From NCBI GenBank assembly GCA_002733205.1, contig NVUW01000016.1, forward strand, positions 1-42,489: a stretch of 42,489 bases of DNA, read 5' to 3'. Each line of letters starts with the position of its first letter. The first letter of the stretch is position 1. The notes beneath the pieces are model-generated. The model ran no database searches, was not told the origin of the DNA, and was given only the letters and a program-made list of their open reading frames with translations. Positions 1 through 7,500 of this stretch are shown in pieces. The DNA comes from Thalassobium sp. GTDB lineage: Bacteria; Pseudomonadota; Gammaproteobacteria; Pseudomonadales; Oceanobacteraceae. A program made the translations under genes and the position numbers.

Positions 1-99
1 CTTTTGATTTTGTTTCAATCGGCATACGAAGAAATGAGCGAGCGGGGATATGCCCCGTTACACTTCCAAACTCATGCACAAGCCCGATATCCGCGTTCC
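1..99. repeat. 99-bp terminal direct repeat (left copy)
   Basis: Bases 1-99 are identical to bases 42391-42489. The repeat lies inside a coding gene that reads on in frame through the join. The length of 99 is an odd number often used as a k-mer size by assemblers, so it is best read as the overlap of a circular assembly rather than a physical terminal repeat. The unique genome is then 42,390 bp. Confidence 0.95.
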
Positions 100-232
100 C
101 CAATGATCCGCCGCTATCTCGTTGGTTTTGACTTCCAAGAACCCCGACTCTCGTAACCCATTCGTCACCCATCGCCTTGGCCATCTTTGAAAGCCCATCA
201 ATATTAATAGTCATTTTTGTCATTTTGGTCAT
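1..232 (-). CDS. Tail completion / virion morphogenesis protein, N-terminal part of a gene split by the window ends
   Basis: The start codon is at 232-230, in an ATGA overlap with the stop of the preceding DUF4054 gene. The frame stays open to base 1 and continues from 42390 to the stop at 42137, giving one protein of 161 residues. The N-terminus has three Met-Thr/Lys-type repeats, then a GVLGSQ segment, then LVHEFGS and IPARSFLR, typical of the HK97 gp10 / Mu gpG-like group that joins or completes head and tail. Its place between head connectors and the sheath fits that role. Family assignment rests on motifs only; the continuity of the frame is seen directly. Confidence 0.8.
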   Translation of the reverse strand, partial: MTKMTKMTINIDGLSKMAKAMGDEWVTRVGVLGSQNQRDSGGSLGNADIGLVHEFGSVTGHIPARSFLRMPIETKSK

Positions 233-798
233 GGGTTAACCGCCCCATGTACAGAAACCACATTCCCAACAGTGCGGGTCATGGCAAACGATAGATATTT
301 CAAACCATAAGGAGTCGTAGCGAAGAACGAAAACACCGGATTATCCAAGTATGTTTGCGGTATTCCGTAACTCTCTGAAATACTGCCGACTGATTTAGAC
401 GAAACAGGAAATTGAACTTGCGCAGATATACCGCCTGCGGACGCTCTAAGGTCGTGGACCAGATAATGAGCGGCAAGATACAAATAAACAAGCGTGATTT
501 CTGCATCTGTGCCAAAAACGGACTGATTGAAATTTACTTGAGTTTCTAAAAACGCGCGCTCAATGTCTGAATCTTGGACGTAATTATCAATACTATCTGT
601 GGCTAATGTCCAGTCGGAGGAGGGGGGTTCTGTAGTAACGCCGTTTACATTGGCATCATAGAATAATTTTTGCGGCTCATAATAAACCCGATCACCTATA
701 TTGTAAGGCTGGTTAGCAACCAACCAAACAGGTAAATAAGGGAAATCCCGTGGAAATTGTGCCTTGAAATCATCAACCGTAATTGTGGTTAAGTCCAT
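229..798 (-). CDS. Head-tail connector protein (DUF4054-like) with a carbohydrate-binding-like insertion
   Basis: This 189-residue protein has the two ends of a DUF4054 connector: an N-terminal VDDFKAQFP segment and a later helical part (DIERAFLETQ, then YLYLAAHYLVHDL) ending in a YGLKYLSF segment. In place of the usual short link, residues about 28-64 hold a small beta-type unit with a Tyr-x-x-Gly-Asp-x-Val pattern, aromatic residues, a Pro-Pro pair and a Trp. This resembles carbohydrate-binding modules of families 5/12, which bind glycans in chitinases. The gene lies between the coiled-coil protein (817-1194) and the tail completion gene, so the product probably sits at the neck. The connector role is family knowledge; the sugar-binding reading of the insertion is inference. 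Confidence 0.72.
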   Translation of the reverse strand: MDLTTITVDDFKAQFPRDFPYLPVWLVANQPYNIGDRVYYEPQKLFYDANVNGVTTEPPSSDWTLATDSIDNYVQDSDIERAFLETQVNFNQSVFGTDAEITLVYLYLAAHYLVHDLRASAGGISAQVQFPVSSKSVGSISESYGIPQTYLDNPVFSFFATTPYGLKYLSFAMTRTVGNVVSVHGAVNP

Positions 799-816
799 AG
801 TAATTCCCCTTATTTT

Positions 817-1194
817 TTATTTAGTAGTGTTCTTCGTTGGCTCTGGTGTCGGCTCCGTGGCTTTTTCAAGATCAGATTCCAGCCCTGTGATTTTACCCTC
901 AAGGTCTGAAACTTGAGATTTATGATTCTCAGCTTCGCCCTCAAGTTTTTTAACCTTCGCTTTAAGCTTTGCAATTTCAGCGGAGTTATCAACCGAATCC
1001 TCGTCTACAGGAGGAGAAACAATCTCGTTCTTATATTTTTTCTTGAGACTATTCGCCCGTTTCACGTCAACCGATACCGTGCGGCCAGCGGCAAGGACTA
1101 CAGCGGGTGTAGTTACCTTGCCATCAACGTTTACAACAGCGTCTTCCAGCGTGAAATCACGTTTACCTTTATTAAAAATATTGACTTTAGACAT
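817..1194 (-). CDS. Structural protein with C-terminal coiled coil, downstream of capsid
   Basis: A 125-residue protein preceded by an AAGGAAAA ribosome site eight bases before the start. Residues 1-55 form a short beta-rich domain (start MSKVNIFNKGKRDF, later AAGRTVSVDV); residues about 70-112 are a regular charged coiled coil (IAKLKAKVKKLEGEAENHK and onward); the last ten residues are Pro/Thr-rich. The position straight after the major capsid gene suggests a minor head or neck component. I do not recognise a named family with certainty. The extended coiled coil could form a trimeric or dimeric rod on the virion. Confidence 0.65.
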   Translation of the reverse strand: MSKVNIFNKGKRDFTLEDAVVNVDGKVTTPAVVLAAGRTVSVDVKRANSLKKKYKNEIVSPPVDEDSVDNSAEIAKLKAKVKKLEGEAENHKSQVSDLEGKITGLESDLEKATEPTPEPTKNTTK

Positions 1195-1212
1195 GGTGTT
1201 GTTTTCCTTTTC

Positions 1213-2196
1213 TTAGAAGTCGAAATAAAGCATTTCAAGCGGACGGTACGCTTCAACAGATGCGAACTGGCCGTAACCTACGGATGAATAATTAAATCCA
1301 TTAACAGTATCGTATATTGTTGTTGTGTAGTCCACTGGAATTTCAAACGTAAGACTTGACGGATCATTGGAACGATACATCACGTAACGGTTAACGCCGA
1401 GATTGTTGTTTGCAGCACTAGAATAAACAAGTCCTTCAATCGCGAAAGCAGGTACATAAGTTTGGAACACTTCGTACAAACGTTCTAGACGTGACTTGAG
1501 TGGGAAACCCTCGTCAACCGCAGAGGCAAGACCAAGATAATCCGCCATCGGCATAACAAACGTATCCGCTAATACTGTGCTGTTTGAATTCGCAAAGTAC
1601 ACTGGCAACACCGTGGACAAGAAAGTATTGAATTCTGTCGAACTCATTGAACTAATCGTCTTAGTGATCACTGCCGTATTAATGTTGACGTTTGTTTGTG
1701 TCAAAAGCCCTTTTACAGTTGGATTTGAATCCAAACCAAGAAAAGCGGTTCTTTGAATTCCGAGCTGCCAGTTTTTAAACCGTGACTCTTCCTTCTTTTC
1801 CATCAATGACCAATTGCCTGACTTTGTAGCCTGTGCAAGTTCTGCGATGTTATAGTTTGTAGTTTTACCCCAAACTTTACGCGGAACGATGATGCTACCG
1901 ATTTGTGTGTCGGTGCGTTCCATCTTACCATCATTTGTACCCTCTTCGATGATACCTTTTTCAAAGTCGTCACCAGTAGAGAATGATGTATAAGTCAGTT
2001 GCTCAGTCGCCCACGGGTTTTCACCCACTTCAACAGGCATGAAGTCAGAGGGTGTTACCTCGTAGAACTTCTGATCAGTTACGCGGGCCTTGATTGCAGT
2101 CAATGTAGTGATATTGACGTCAAAACCTGTGTTACTGATTTCCGCCATTAAGCGGCCTTCCACTTTTTCAAGCATGTTTTGTTGATAAATATTCAT
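1213..2196 (-). CDS. Major capsid protein (DUF2184-like)
   Basis: About 327 residues, the usual size for an HK97-fold capsid protein of this cassette. Features seen: an N-terminal helix (IYQQNMLEKVEGRLMAEI), a segment rich in aromatic and polar residues (LTYTSFSTGDDFEKG), the SIIVPRKVWGKTTNYNIAELAQA stretch typical of DUF2184 capsids (residues about 103-125), and a C-terminal VEAYRPLEMLYFDF end. Two ATG codons lie six bases apart; the AAGGAG site is three bases from the first and nine from the second, so I chose 2196. The protein assembles the icosahedral shell. It follows the protease/scaffold and decoration genes, as in related phages. Confidence 0.88.
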   Translation of the reverse strand: MNIYQQNMLEKVEGRLMAEISNTGFDVNITTLTAIKARVTDQKFYEVTPSDFMPVEVGENPWATEQLTYTSFSTGDDFEKGIIEEGTNDGKMERTDTQIGSIIVPRKVWGKTTNYNIAELAQATKSGNWSLMEKKEESRFKNWQLGIQRTAFLGLDSNPTVKGLLTQTNVNINTAVITKTISSMSSTEFNTFLSTVLPVYFANSNSTVLADTFVMPMADYLGLASAVDEGFPLKSRLERLYEVFQTYVPAFAIEGLVYSSAANNNLGVNRYVMYRSNDPSSLTFEIPVDYTTTIYDTVNGFNYSSVGYGQFASVEAYRPLEMLYFDF

Positions 2197-2209
2197 GATC
2201 ATTAGCTCC

Positions 2210-2650
2210 TTAAACTAAAATTTCGACGCGAATTAAATCACCATCAGCGAGGGCAATATCAAGAGCCTTACCAATAGTAGTACCAGAAGTTTTTGTCACC
2301 ACTTTGTTGCCAGCGATTAGAACCTCAAGCAACGCACCACGAGTAATCGCGGCAGATGCTTCCATAATCATAACGTCACCTCTTCGAGCAATTTTAACTT
2401 GCTTGTTAGCAGCGTATGAATCTGTACGAGTATTGTAGGTTACAAACCCGAAAATTGCGTCCGTTACAGCGGTGATACTAATTACAGGAAGTTGTGCGCC
2501 TGTGGTCGTGGCAAGCAATACAGCTTGTGCAGTGACAAGATCAGCAACTTGCCCATTGTCTACCTGACAATTGAGAGTGTCCCAATTTGGATCAAGTGTT
2601 AATTGACCTTTTTCGGCGGTCATTGCGAATTGATTTAGTCCTTGTGTCAT
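2210..2650 (-). CDS. Capsid decoration / head stabilisation protein (DUF2190-like)
   Basis: A 146-residue beta-rich protein with an AAGGAG site eight bases before the start. It begins MTQGLNQFAMTAEKGQLTL and contains alternating small-residue segments ending with IALADGDLIRVEILV, a pattern of DUF2190 proteins that cap or stabilise expanded capsids. It lies between the protease/scaffold and the major capsid genes, the normal place for such proteins. A decoration role is inferred from family and position. Confidence 0.8.
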   Translation of the reverse strand: MTQGLNQFAMTAEKGQLTLDPNWDTLNCQVDNGQVADLVTAQAVLLATTTGAQLPVISITAVTDAIFGFVTYNTRTDSYAANKQVKIARRGDVMIMEASAAITRGALLEVLIAGNKVVTKTSGTTIGKALDIALADGDLIRVEILV

Positions 2651-2675
2651 GAGATTTGCTCCTTATTTTCTCAAA

Positions 2676-3158
2676 TTAATATTTTGCTTTGCCTTTTTTC
2701 AAACCGTCCATTTTCATCCAAGGGGTGTTAGATGGGGCCTGATCTTTGATGTGCGCGTTTGATAACTCATCAAAGCGTTTCTTCTCAAGAGAATTATCTT
2801 TCTCTTTGACTTTGACCTTCACTTCGTCTTCGTCTTCGTCTTCATCGTCCGCATTGTCTTTAGTTTTATCTCTGTCCGTATAATCATCGACATCCATATC
2901 ATTTTTAGTCGCGGTAATGCTTTCGTATTCATTAATAAGCTCTTTAATGCTCATTGATTTACCGCCAACATCTACCATCGAATCCATGTTCGCCATTTCT
3001 TTTTCGTCTTCTTTTTCCTTGGCGGCGTTTTGCTTTTCAACAAGGGCGGCCATTTCCATGACATTAACGGCAGTTATTGTGCCGTCGTCATTTTGGATTT
3101 CGACCATTGTATCTTTGTCGATCACCTTTACTTCTTCTTTTTTGTTCTTGAAAAACAT
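2676..3158 (-). CDS. Nested scaffold protein from an internal start
   Basis: Inside the protease/scaffold gene an ATG at 3158-3156 (codon 189, MFFKNKKEEV) is preceded by AGGA at 3171-3168, nine bases upstream, within an A-rich stretch. Translation from here yields about 160 residues consisting only of the acidic, helical scaffold part. Nested scaffold genes in frame with a protease are established in lambda-type head modules (C/Nu3). The ribosome site and placement at the domain border are seen; actual expression is inference. Confidence 0.6.
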   Translation of the reverse strand: MFFKNKKEEVKVIDKDTMVEIQNDDGTITAVNVMEMAALVEKQNAAKEKEDEKEMANMDSMVDVGGKSMSIKELINEYESITATKNDMDVDDYTDRDKTKDNADDEDEDEDEVKVKVKEKDNSLEKKRFDELSNAHIKDQAPSNTPWMKMDGLKKGKAKY

Positions 3159-3722
3159 AATGTTTAATCCTTTTTTCTGTTTGATAGAGTTTTGTAATTC
3201 ACTAAGATCATTTTTCTTTTCATCGCAGTAAATCTTGTATTCTTCCTGAGTCATGATGCACGCGTTTTCATAACGCGGATTATCGACGATCGCCAAGTGC
3301 GAATATTCGCCGTTTGTAATTTCTCTTGTGTATGGGCAACCGTGATACATGCCACCGTTACCCCATTCGGTAGGGGAATAACAATTTGAAACAGACCAGC
3401 CTTTAGCGATAGCATCGAAGGCCTCTTCACCTGTCACAAGTATTTTAGACCAGCACCACCCATCAAGTTCATTGTAAAATGTCTCAGTTACAAAACCCTG
3501 TCCATCTCTCTCTAAATCGACGAGGTGGCATTCTTTGGTCATGTGTTCAACATATATTGGCATGTTATTGAAACTAGGCATCATTTTTTTAATGGTGTCT
3601 GTGGATACTAAGATCGTTTCATTCTCGTAACCTGCAAGACCAGCTTCCATGTGACGTGCATAAAACGTTTGCGGAAATCTCTTCGCATTCTGTTTTTCGT
3701 CTGTGGCTTCGCTCTGTTTCAT
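2676..3722 (-). CDS. Prohead protease fused to scaffold (DUF2213-like)
   Basis: A 348-residue protein. Residues about 15-165 form the DUF2213 protease domain: a His in the MPIYVEHMT segment (near residue 60), a Ser in AKGWSVSNCYS, and GEYSHLAIVDNPRYENA, all typical of phage serine proteases that mature the prohead. Residues about 185-348 are very acidic and charged, with a Glu/Asp run (DDEDEDEDE) and low complexity, as in scaffolding domains. A strong internal ribosome site and ATG at 3158 mark the border, so scaffold alone can also be made. The start at 3722 has only a weak ribosome site. The gene is followed by the decoration and capsid genes. Confidence 0.82.
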   Translation of the reverse strand: MKQSEATDEKQNAKRFPQTFYARHMEAGLAGYENETILVSTDTIKKMMPSFNNMPIYVEHMTKECHLVDLERDGQGFVTETFYNELDGWCWSKILVTGEEAFDAIAKGWSVSNCYSPTEWGNGGMYHGCPYTREITNGEYSHLAIVDNPRYENACIMTQEEYKIYCDEKKNDLSELQNSIKQKKGLNIMFFKNKKEEVKVIDKDTMVEIQNDDGTITAVNVMEMAALVEKQNAAKEKEDEKEMANMDSMVDVGGKSMSIKELINEYESITATKNDMDVDDYTDRDKTKDNADDEDEDEDEVKVKVKEKDNSLEKKRFDELSNAHIKDQAPSNTPWMKMDGLKKGKAKY

Positions 3723-3813
3723 ATTAACTCATAAAAAAACCACAAGAGTATACAGCGTAATGTGTAATGCCTCTCATGGTTCGGTTGTTCCAATACCTTG
3801 AATTTTTATAATA

Positions 3814-3972
3814 CTATTTTTTTGCGTTTAAATCAACAGGGGGTTTTTCACTGCGTTCTGTACAGCATCTTACGACCTTACCATCCTGAAAAGTGAACAT
3901 GACCGAGCCGTGCAGCTTATTTTCTGTTTCACGTTCTAAAACTTCTTTAATCCAGACTATATTTTCTATCAT
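3814..3972 (-). CDS. Small YezD/DUF2292-like protein
   Basis: A 52-residue protein starting at 3972 in an ATGA overlap with the upstream head morphogenesis gene; the longer start is ignored for that reason. Its second half (LHGSVMFTFQDGKVVRC) matches the pattern of the small DUF2292/YezD family, in which a short helix precedes a beta hairpin with Gly-Ser and QDGKVV. The function of that family is not known. It ends with an amber stop, one of few TAG stops here. The 91 bases after it, before the protease gene, show no clear terminator. Confidence 0.6.
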   Translation of the reverse strand: MIENIVWIKEVLERETENKLHGSVMFTFQDGKVVRCCTERSEKPPVDLNAKK

Positions 3973-4910
3973 TCTATCAACGCTATTGCCACGCACCTAC
4001 AACCGAAATCTTCCGAAGGGTGTGCGCGCATCCCTGTTTTACGGTTTACAATTGGTGGAGTATCCCACGTATGAACCGTTCCATCAAGTATTTCATGGTC
4101 TGGACGCACTCTTTCAGCGTCGGCAGTTGACCAACGATATTTAGTTATCCCCAAGCCATCATAACGAGTTTCACGATATTTGGCCAAGAGTAGGGACGTT
4201 TCCTGTCTTGCCAAAAATCTAGCCTTGCGCGTTGATACGCCGTAATTATCTTGAATGAATTTAATCATGTCCCCAGAACGACGGCCCTCGAATACATTAG
4301 TTTGTACGGCCTCACGCAGTTTTATGATATTCTCAGAAGTCCAATCCTTGATATATTTATCGAGATTCATCCCCCATTCTGAGGCAAGGCGGGCAACCAT
4401 ATCCTGCGTAACATTAGGCGCGATTGCAATGCTCTTCATGGTATGAGCGAAATCCGTTCCCATATCATCAATCACACCGACATAAGTATCTGGAATAGTG
4501 GACAGACCATCAATTCTTTTCACGTCCATCGTGTTGATGGTTTGCAACATTCTTCTTTGCATGCCCTCATATGAAGCCTTGACCTGTACTTGAGCGGCGG
4601 CAAGATTGGGAGGCAACCCGCCTACAAGCGTCCATGTCTTGGATGGTCGGTTATAGACCGCGCCCATTCTCTTAAGCTCTTTACTTATTCTAGCGTTGTA
4701 TGTTCCATGGAATTTATCGCCGTCATACCAGATTTTTCCAGAGGTGAGCGCGTCCGCAATGATACCGCCTGCATTGGTCAATTCTTTAGGCTCAAGATTC
4801 AACGCTTCAATAATAGGGCGATACATAATCTCATAGAACAGTTTATTGATTTCTTTTTCTATATCTAAGAAATACGAATCTTTCAAATACATCGGCGGGA
4901 TTTGTCTCAT
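3969..4910 (-). CDS. Minor head protein, SPP1 gp7 / Mu gpF-like
   Basis: A 313-residue protein whose C-terminal third has the MuF signature: a KARFLARQETSLLLAKYR helix, then the W-S-T-A-D-A-E-R-V-R-P-D-H segment and the closing HPSEDFGCRCVA Cys-rich end. Proteins of this family attach to the portal, are present in a few copies inside the head and help genome packaging or ejection. The N-terminal half is mostly helical and contains no recognisable toxin or enzyme domain. The start overlaps the preceding stop as TAATG, so translation is probably coupled to the signal-peptide gene upstream. Confidence 0.85.
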   Translation of the reverse strand: MRQIPPMYLKDSYFLDIEKEINKLFYEIMYRPIIEALNLEPKELTNAGGIIADALTSGKIWYDGDKFHGTYNARISKELKRMGAVYNRPSKTWTLVGGLPPNLAAAQVQVKASYEGMQRRMLQTINTMDVKRIDGLSTIPDTYVGVIDDMGTDFAHTMKSIAIAPNVTQDMVARLASEWGMNLDKYIKDWTSENIIKLREAVQTNVFEGRRSGDMIKFIQDNYGVSTRKARFLARQETSLLLAKYRETRYDGLGITKYRWSTADAERVRPDHEILDGTVHTWDTPPIVNRKTGMRAHPSEDFGCRCVAIALIE

Positions 4911-6082
4911 TACTGAAAAGTCGCTCTTGGTGGTATGGCTTGCCTGATATTGGCGTCACTTGGATCACTTAAGTCAGACGCCGCACCACGCATTGTCACA
5001 GTTGCGAGCGGTGTTGTACCGGATAAAACAGGCAACACGACGAAAGTTTCGCTTATGATACCGAGTATCGCGCCCGCCTCGGAATTGTAAGACTCTGGGC
5101 CTATCTGTACAGCTATTTGATTGCTGTCGACCACCATAAACACACGGTTGTTTACATATTGGTTTGTTGTCAATGAACCTTGTGGAAGCGCATCGGCAAA
5201 AACAGCCGTACCATCGTCAAACACACCCGCAGGTATTGTTGTTTGGGCAATCAATTTACCCTCTACATTATCCGTAACAGTCCATCCGATAAACATTACA
5301 GGCGCCACAAGTGCCGAACTTGCGATCATGTTGGGGTCTTTATTATCATTCCGCGCATTAACACCATGCAGATAAAAATCACCTTCGGCTTTATCGAGGC
5401 TCAACGTACCGGAGTTGCCAGTTATAACGTTTTGACCTTTAGTTGCACAATTAATCGCACCTTGACAGAACGACATGTCGGCAAGTGACATCAAAGCGTT
5501 GGCAATAGATACAGGTGTGAATCCTGATATACCAGTGATGGTCGTATTGTTTGGGTGGGTTAAAATCGCAACACCAACATGATCCCTTAAGAATGCCCCG
5601 CTTTGCAAAGACGTCGCTTGCGTTAGAACACATGAGCTATCGATATAAATAAACGATGCGCTGTCTGTGGTTATATTGGTGACAGAAACATCATCAAACG
5701 CTCCACAAGACACAACAGAGGTTGTTGCGTCGGTTGGGGTTGTATACGCGTTTGTGAACATATGAGCGCCGGAGGTGATATCAAATAAAGAAGCGTCTCC
5801 ACCGTCTATTGTCGGAATAGACGTATTCTGGGGATCGATCATTCCTGTCGGTAGAACCGAAGTATACGAATTCAAATCCTCTGGGAATACGGCACTGTCG
5901 CTCATATTGATGTCGATTTCTCGAACATCTTGGACGCTTACTTGTCCAGAGATATTATCCGGTAGATCAGTATTAATCTGCGTTTGCATATCTGCGCGAG
6001 TTTTTACCTCTGCGAAAGAACTGATAGAGCATACCAACCCTAATCCCATTATTACCACTGCATATAATATATTCTTTTTCAT
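4910..6082 (-). CDS. Fibre-like virion protein with an N-terminal signal peptide
   Basis: A 390-residue protein with an AAGGAG site nine bases before the start. Residues 1-24 form a classical Sec signal: two lysines, a hydrophobic core and an SSFA|EV cleavage site. Residues about 28-65 match a segment common in phage fibre and collar proteins (LPDNISGQVS, VREIDINMSDS). The C-terminal region (residues about 315-385) carries a TNQYVNNRVF segment, an FVVLPVL segment and a TVTMRGAASDLS end, also common in fibre proteins. The middle has four Cys in two close pairs, which could form disulphides after export. It lies between portal and MuF with four other accessory genes. Whether it is exported, or is a virion protein with a hydrophobic leader, is unknown. 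Confidence 0.6.
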   Translation of the reverse strand: MKKNILYAVVIMGLGLVCSISSFAEVKTRADMQTQINTDLPDNISGQVSVQDVREIDINMSDSAVFPEDLNSYTSVLPTGMIDPQNTSIPTIDGGDASLFDITSGAHMFTNAYTTPTDATTSVVSCGAFDDVSVTNITTDSASFIYIDSSCVLTQATSLQSGAFLRDHVGVAILTHPNNTTITGISGFTPVSIANALMSLADMSFCQGAINCATKGQNVITGNSGTLSLDKAEGDFYLHGVNARNDNKDPNMIASSALVAPVMFIGWTVTDNVEGKLIAQTTIPAGVFDDGTAVFADALPQGSLTTNQYVNNRVFMVVDSNQIAVQIGPESYNSEAGAILGIISETFVVLPVLSGTTPLATVTMRGAASDLSDPSDANIRQAIPPRATFQ

Positions 6083-6100
6083 AGTCTAAACTCCTTAAAT

Positions 6101-6445
6101 TTATCTAAATCCATCGCCAAACCCAGAACCGAAACCCGATCCAAGTGTCAATTCGTTGGCTTCAATACCGCTCAAAATTACGCTTGTTACTGTTGCGTTT
6201 TCCTCAATATACAGGAAATTATGGACATAATTGAAAAAACCAGACCCCACAAAACCCGCGCCGCCTTCTATTATATTCATTCCTGTAGGTGCAGGCAAGG
6301 GGTCAGATTGAGACATGTATATATTCACATCTCCGCCTATAACCTCAATCGACGGTTTGAGCTGTTCAACACCAAGACCAGTGACCCGCACTTCGTACAG
6401 TGTGTTGACTTGTATTTCAACTTGATACCGGATGCGTAATGTCAT
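6101..6445 (-). CDS. Small paralogous structural-type protein (copy 2), Gly-rich tail
   Basis: A 114-residue beta-rich protein paralogous to the product of 7500-7814. Shared features are a LYEVR/LYVVR strand, GVEQ, then PSIE, a GG-x-V-x-I-Y pair, and a nearly identical APTGMNII-x-GGA-x-FVGS stretch. Copy 2 alone has a C-terminal Gly-Ser-Phe repeat (LGSGFGSGFGDGFR). It starts two bases after the stop of the upstream gene with no close ribosome site, so coupled translation is likely. Function unknown; the context suggests a virion surface or accessory role. Confidence 0.6.
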   Translation of the reverse strand: MTLRIRYQVEIQVNTLYEVRVTGLGVEQLKPSIEVIGGDVNIYMSQSDPLPAPTGMNIIEGGAGFVGSGFFNYVHNFLYIEENATVTSVILSGIEANELTLGSGFGSGFGDGFR

Positions 6446-6447
6446 TT

Positions 6448-6756
6448 TTATACATAAGTCCTTGCTACATCTATCGCGTCAAGTCGTGCTATCTCAGCAG
6501 CAGTTAATTCTGGCAAGAGGTCGGACACGTGCCAGTTTGTAACATGCCAGAAATCATCTTCCAGAAATGGCGCATTCCACATTTTTAGAGTGGCTTTTTT
6601 TGGTTCATCTTTGCCTGTAAGTCTGTTTTTTCCAATGATACCACCGTCTTTGGCAATAGAATAACCCGCAGCAATTGCACGCTCTTTGAAAATTTCGAAC
6701 AGTACAACAGCAATACGAACCGCCTTATCTTTGCTTGAGCATTTTATTTTTTCCAT
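6448..6756 (-). CDS. Small hypothetical protein of the accessory cassette
   Basis: A 102-residue soluble protein that begins directly after the stop of the lectin-like gene. It has a basic N-terminal helix (KDKAVRIAVVLFEIFKERAI) and a C-terminal helix (PELTAAEIARLDAIDVA), with a central segment rich in Trp and charged residues (MWNAPFLEDDFW, TNWHVSDLL). I do not recognise a family. It is co-transcribed with the two paralogous small proteins and the signal-peptide protein. Confidence 0.55.
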   Translation of the reverse strand: MEKIKCSSKDKAVRIAVVLFEIFKERAIAAGYSIAKDGGIIGKNRLTGKDEPKKATLKMWNAPFLEDDFWHVTNWHVSDLLPELTAAEIARLDAIDVARTYV

Positions 6757-7500
6757 TTACACACCATATCTTCCATAATAACCGTTAACATCACTAATGA
6801 CAGTCGGTGTCTTAATATCTGAGTAAACCACCAATTCGCCCATTCTGTCATGGAACGGTCTACTACCGCCAGCACTTGATGAGCCGAATGTAGTTATTCC
6901 GGCTGTATAATTAGCGTCAACTGCGTTCGATGTATCAGATACGCCGTTTATAAATATTTCACTGCCAACGGTTCCACTTGTTACAGTTATGACATAACTT
7001 GTACCTGTGCTTAAATTGACCGATCCATTTAATTTCACAGATTGGTTTGAATTGACAACTTGAACAATATTTGAAGGTGTGTCATTTATTCTTATCAGAA
7101 GCGACCCCGTTAACCCTCCGACTATCGCACTTTCATTTGAACTGAAATCATCGCTATTGATAACATTAAATACTGTGTAGTTAAGACTCACAAGCGCAGG
7201 TATCTCAAGAACATCAGTGTCGTATACCAATACGTCAATCGGCCCAATTTGCGCACCAGTTAGGACAGGTCTTAAACCTACAACAACTTGAGATGCGTCA
7301 TTGCCCGAACCTGATTTATCCGCAATATTTGATACAACACCAAGAACCTCTGTCACGGTTGCGGGATCTGATTGGTCTATCCAACAAATCAAATTTGGGT
7401 AGTCAGTCGGCAGTACAACAGGTGCAGCCGCGCCACTACCTAGAAGCGCACCCAAGGATAACCCTAAAATTCCACCTAATACAGCGCCGAGTTTTGCCAT
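6757..7500 (-). CDS. Concanavalin A/LamG-like lectin-domain protein with hydrophobic N-terminus
   Basis: A 247-residue protein. Residues 1-27 form a Gly-rich hydrophobic stretch (LGAVLGGILGLSLGALLGSG), either a membrane anchor, a signal or a glycine zipper. From residue 34 it follows the laminin-G/concanavalin-like pattern of phage and bacterial lectin domains: CWIDQSDPATV, NIADKSGSGNDASQ, then a series of strands with ITVTSG, EIFINGVSD and a late MGELVVYSD. Such domains bind sugars on cell surfaces or decorate phage heads. It starts as TAATG within the stop of the small protein before it. A role in surface adhesion is inference. Confidence 0.68.
   Translation of the reverse strand: MAKLGAVLGGILGLSLGALLGSGAAAPVVLPTDYPNLICWIDQSDPATVTEVLGVVSNIADKSGSGNDASQVVVGLRPVLTGAQIGPIDVLVYDTDVLEIPALVSLNYTVFNVINSDDFSSNESAIVGGLTGSLLIRINDTPSNIVQVVNSNQSVKLNGSVNLSTGTSYVITVTSGTVGSEIFINGVSDTSNAVDANYTAGITTFGSSSAGGSRPFHDRMGELVVYSDIKTPTVISDVNGYYGRYGV

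Noticed and set aside
913..1287. Plus-strand open frame of 124 codons opposite the coiled-coil and capsid genes
   Set aside because: A shadow frame produced by the charged coiled-coil codons; no ribosome site and it lies inside two well supported genes.
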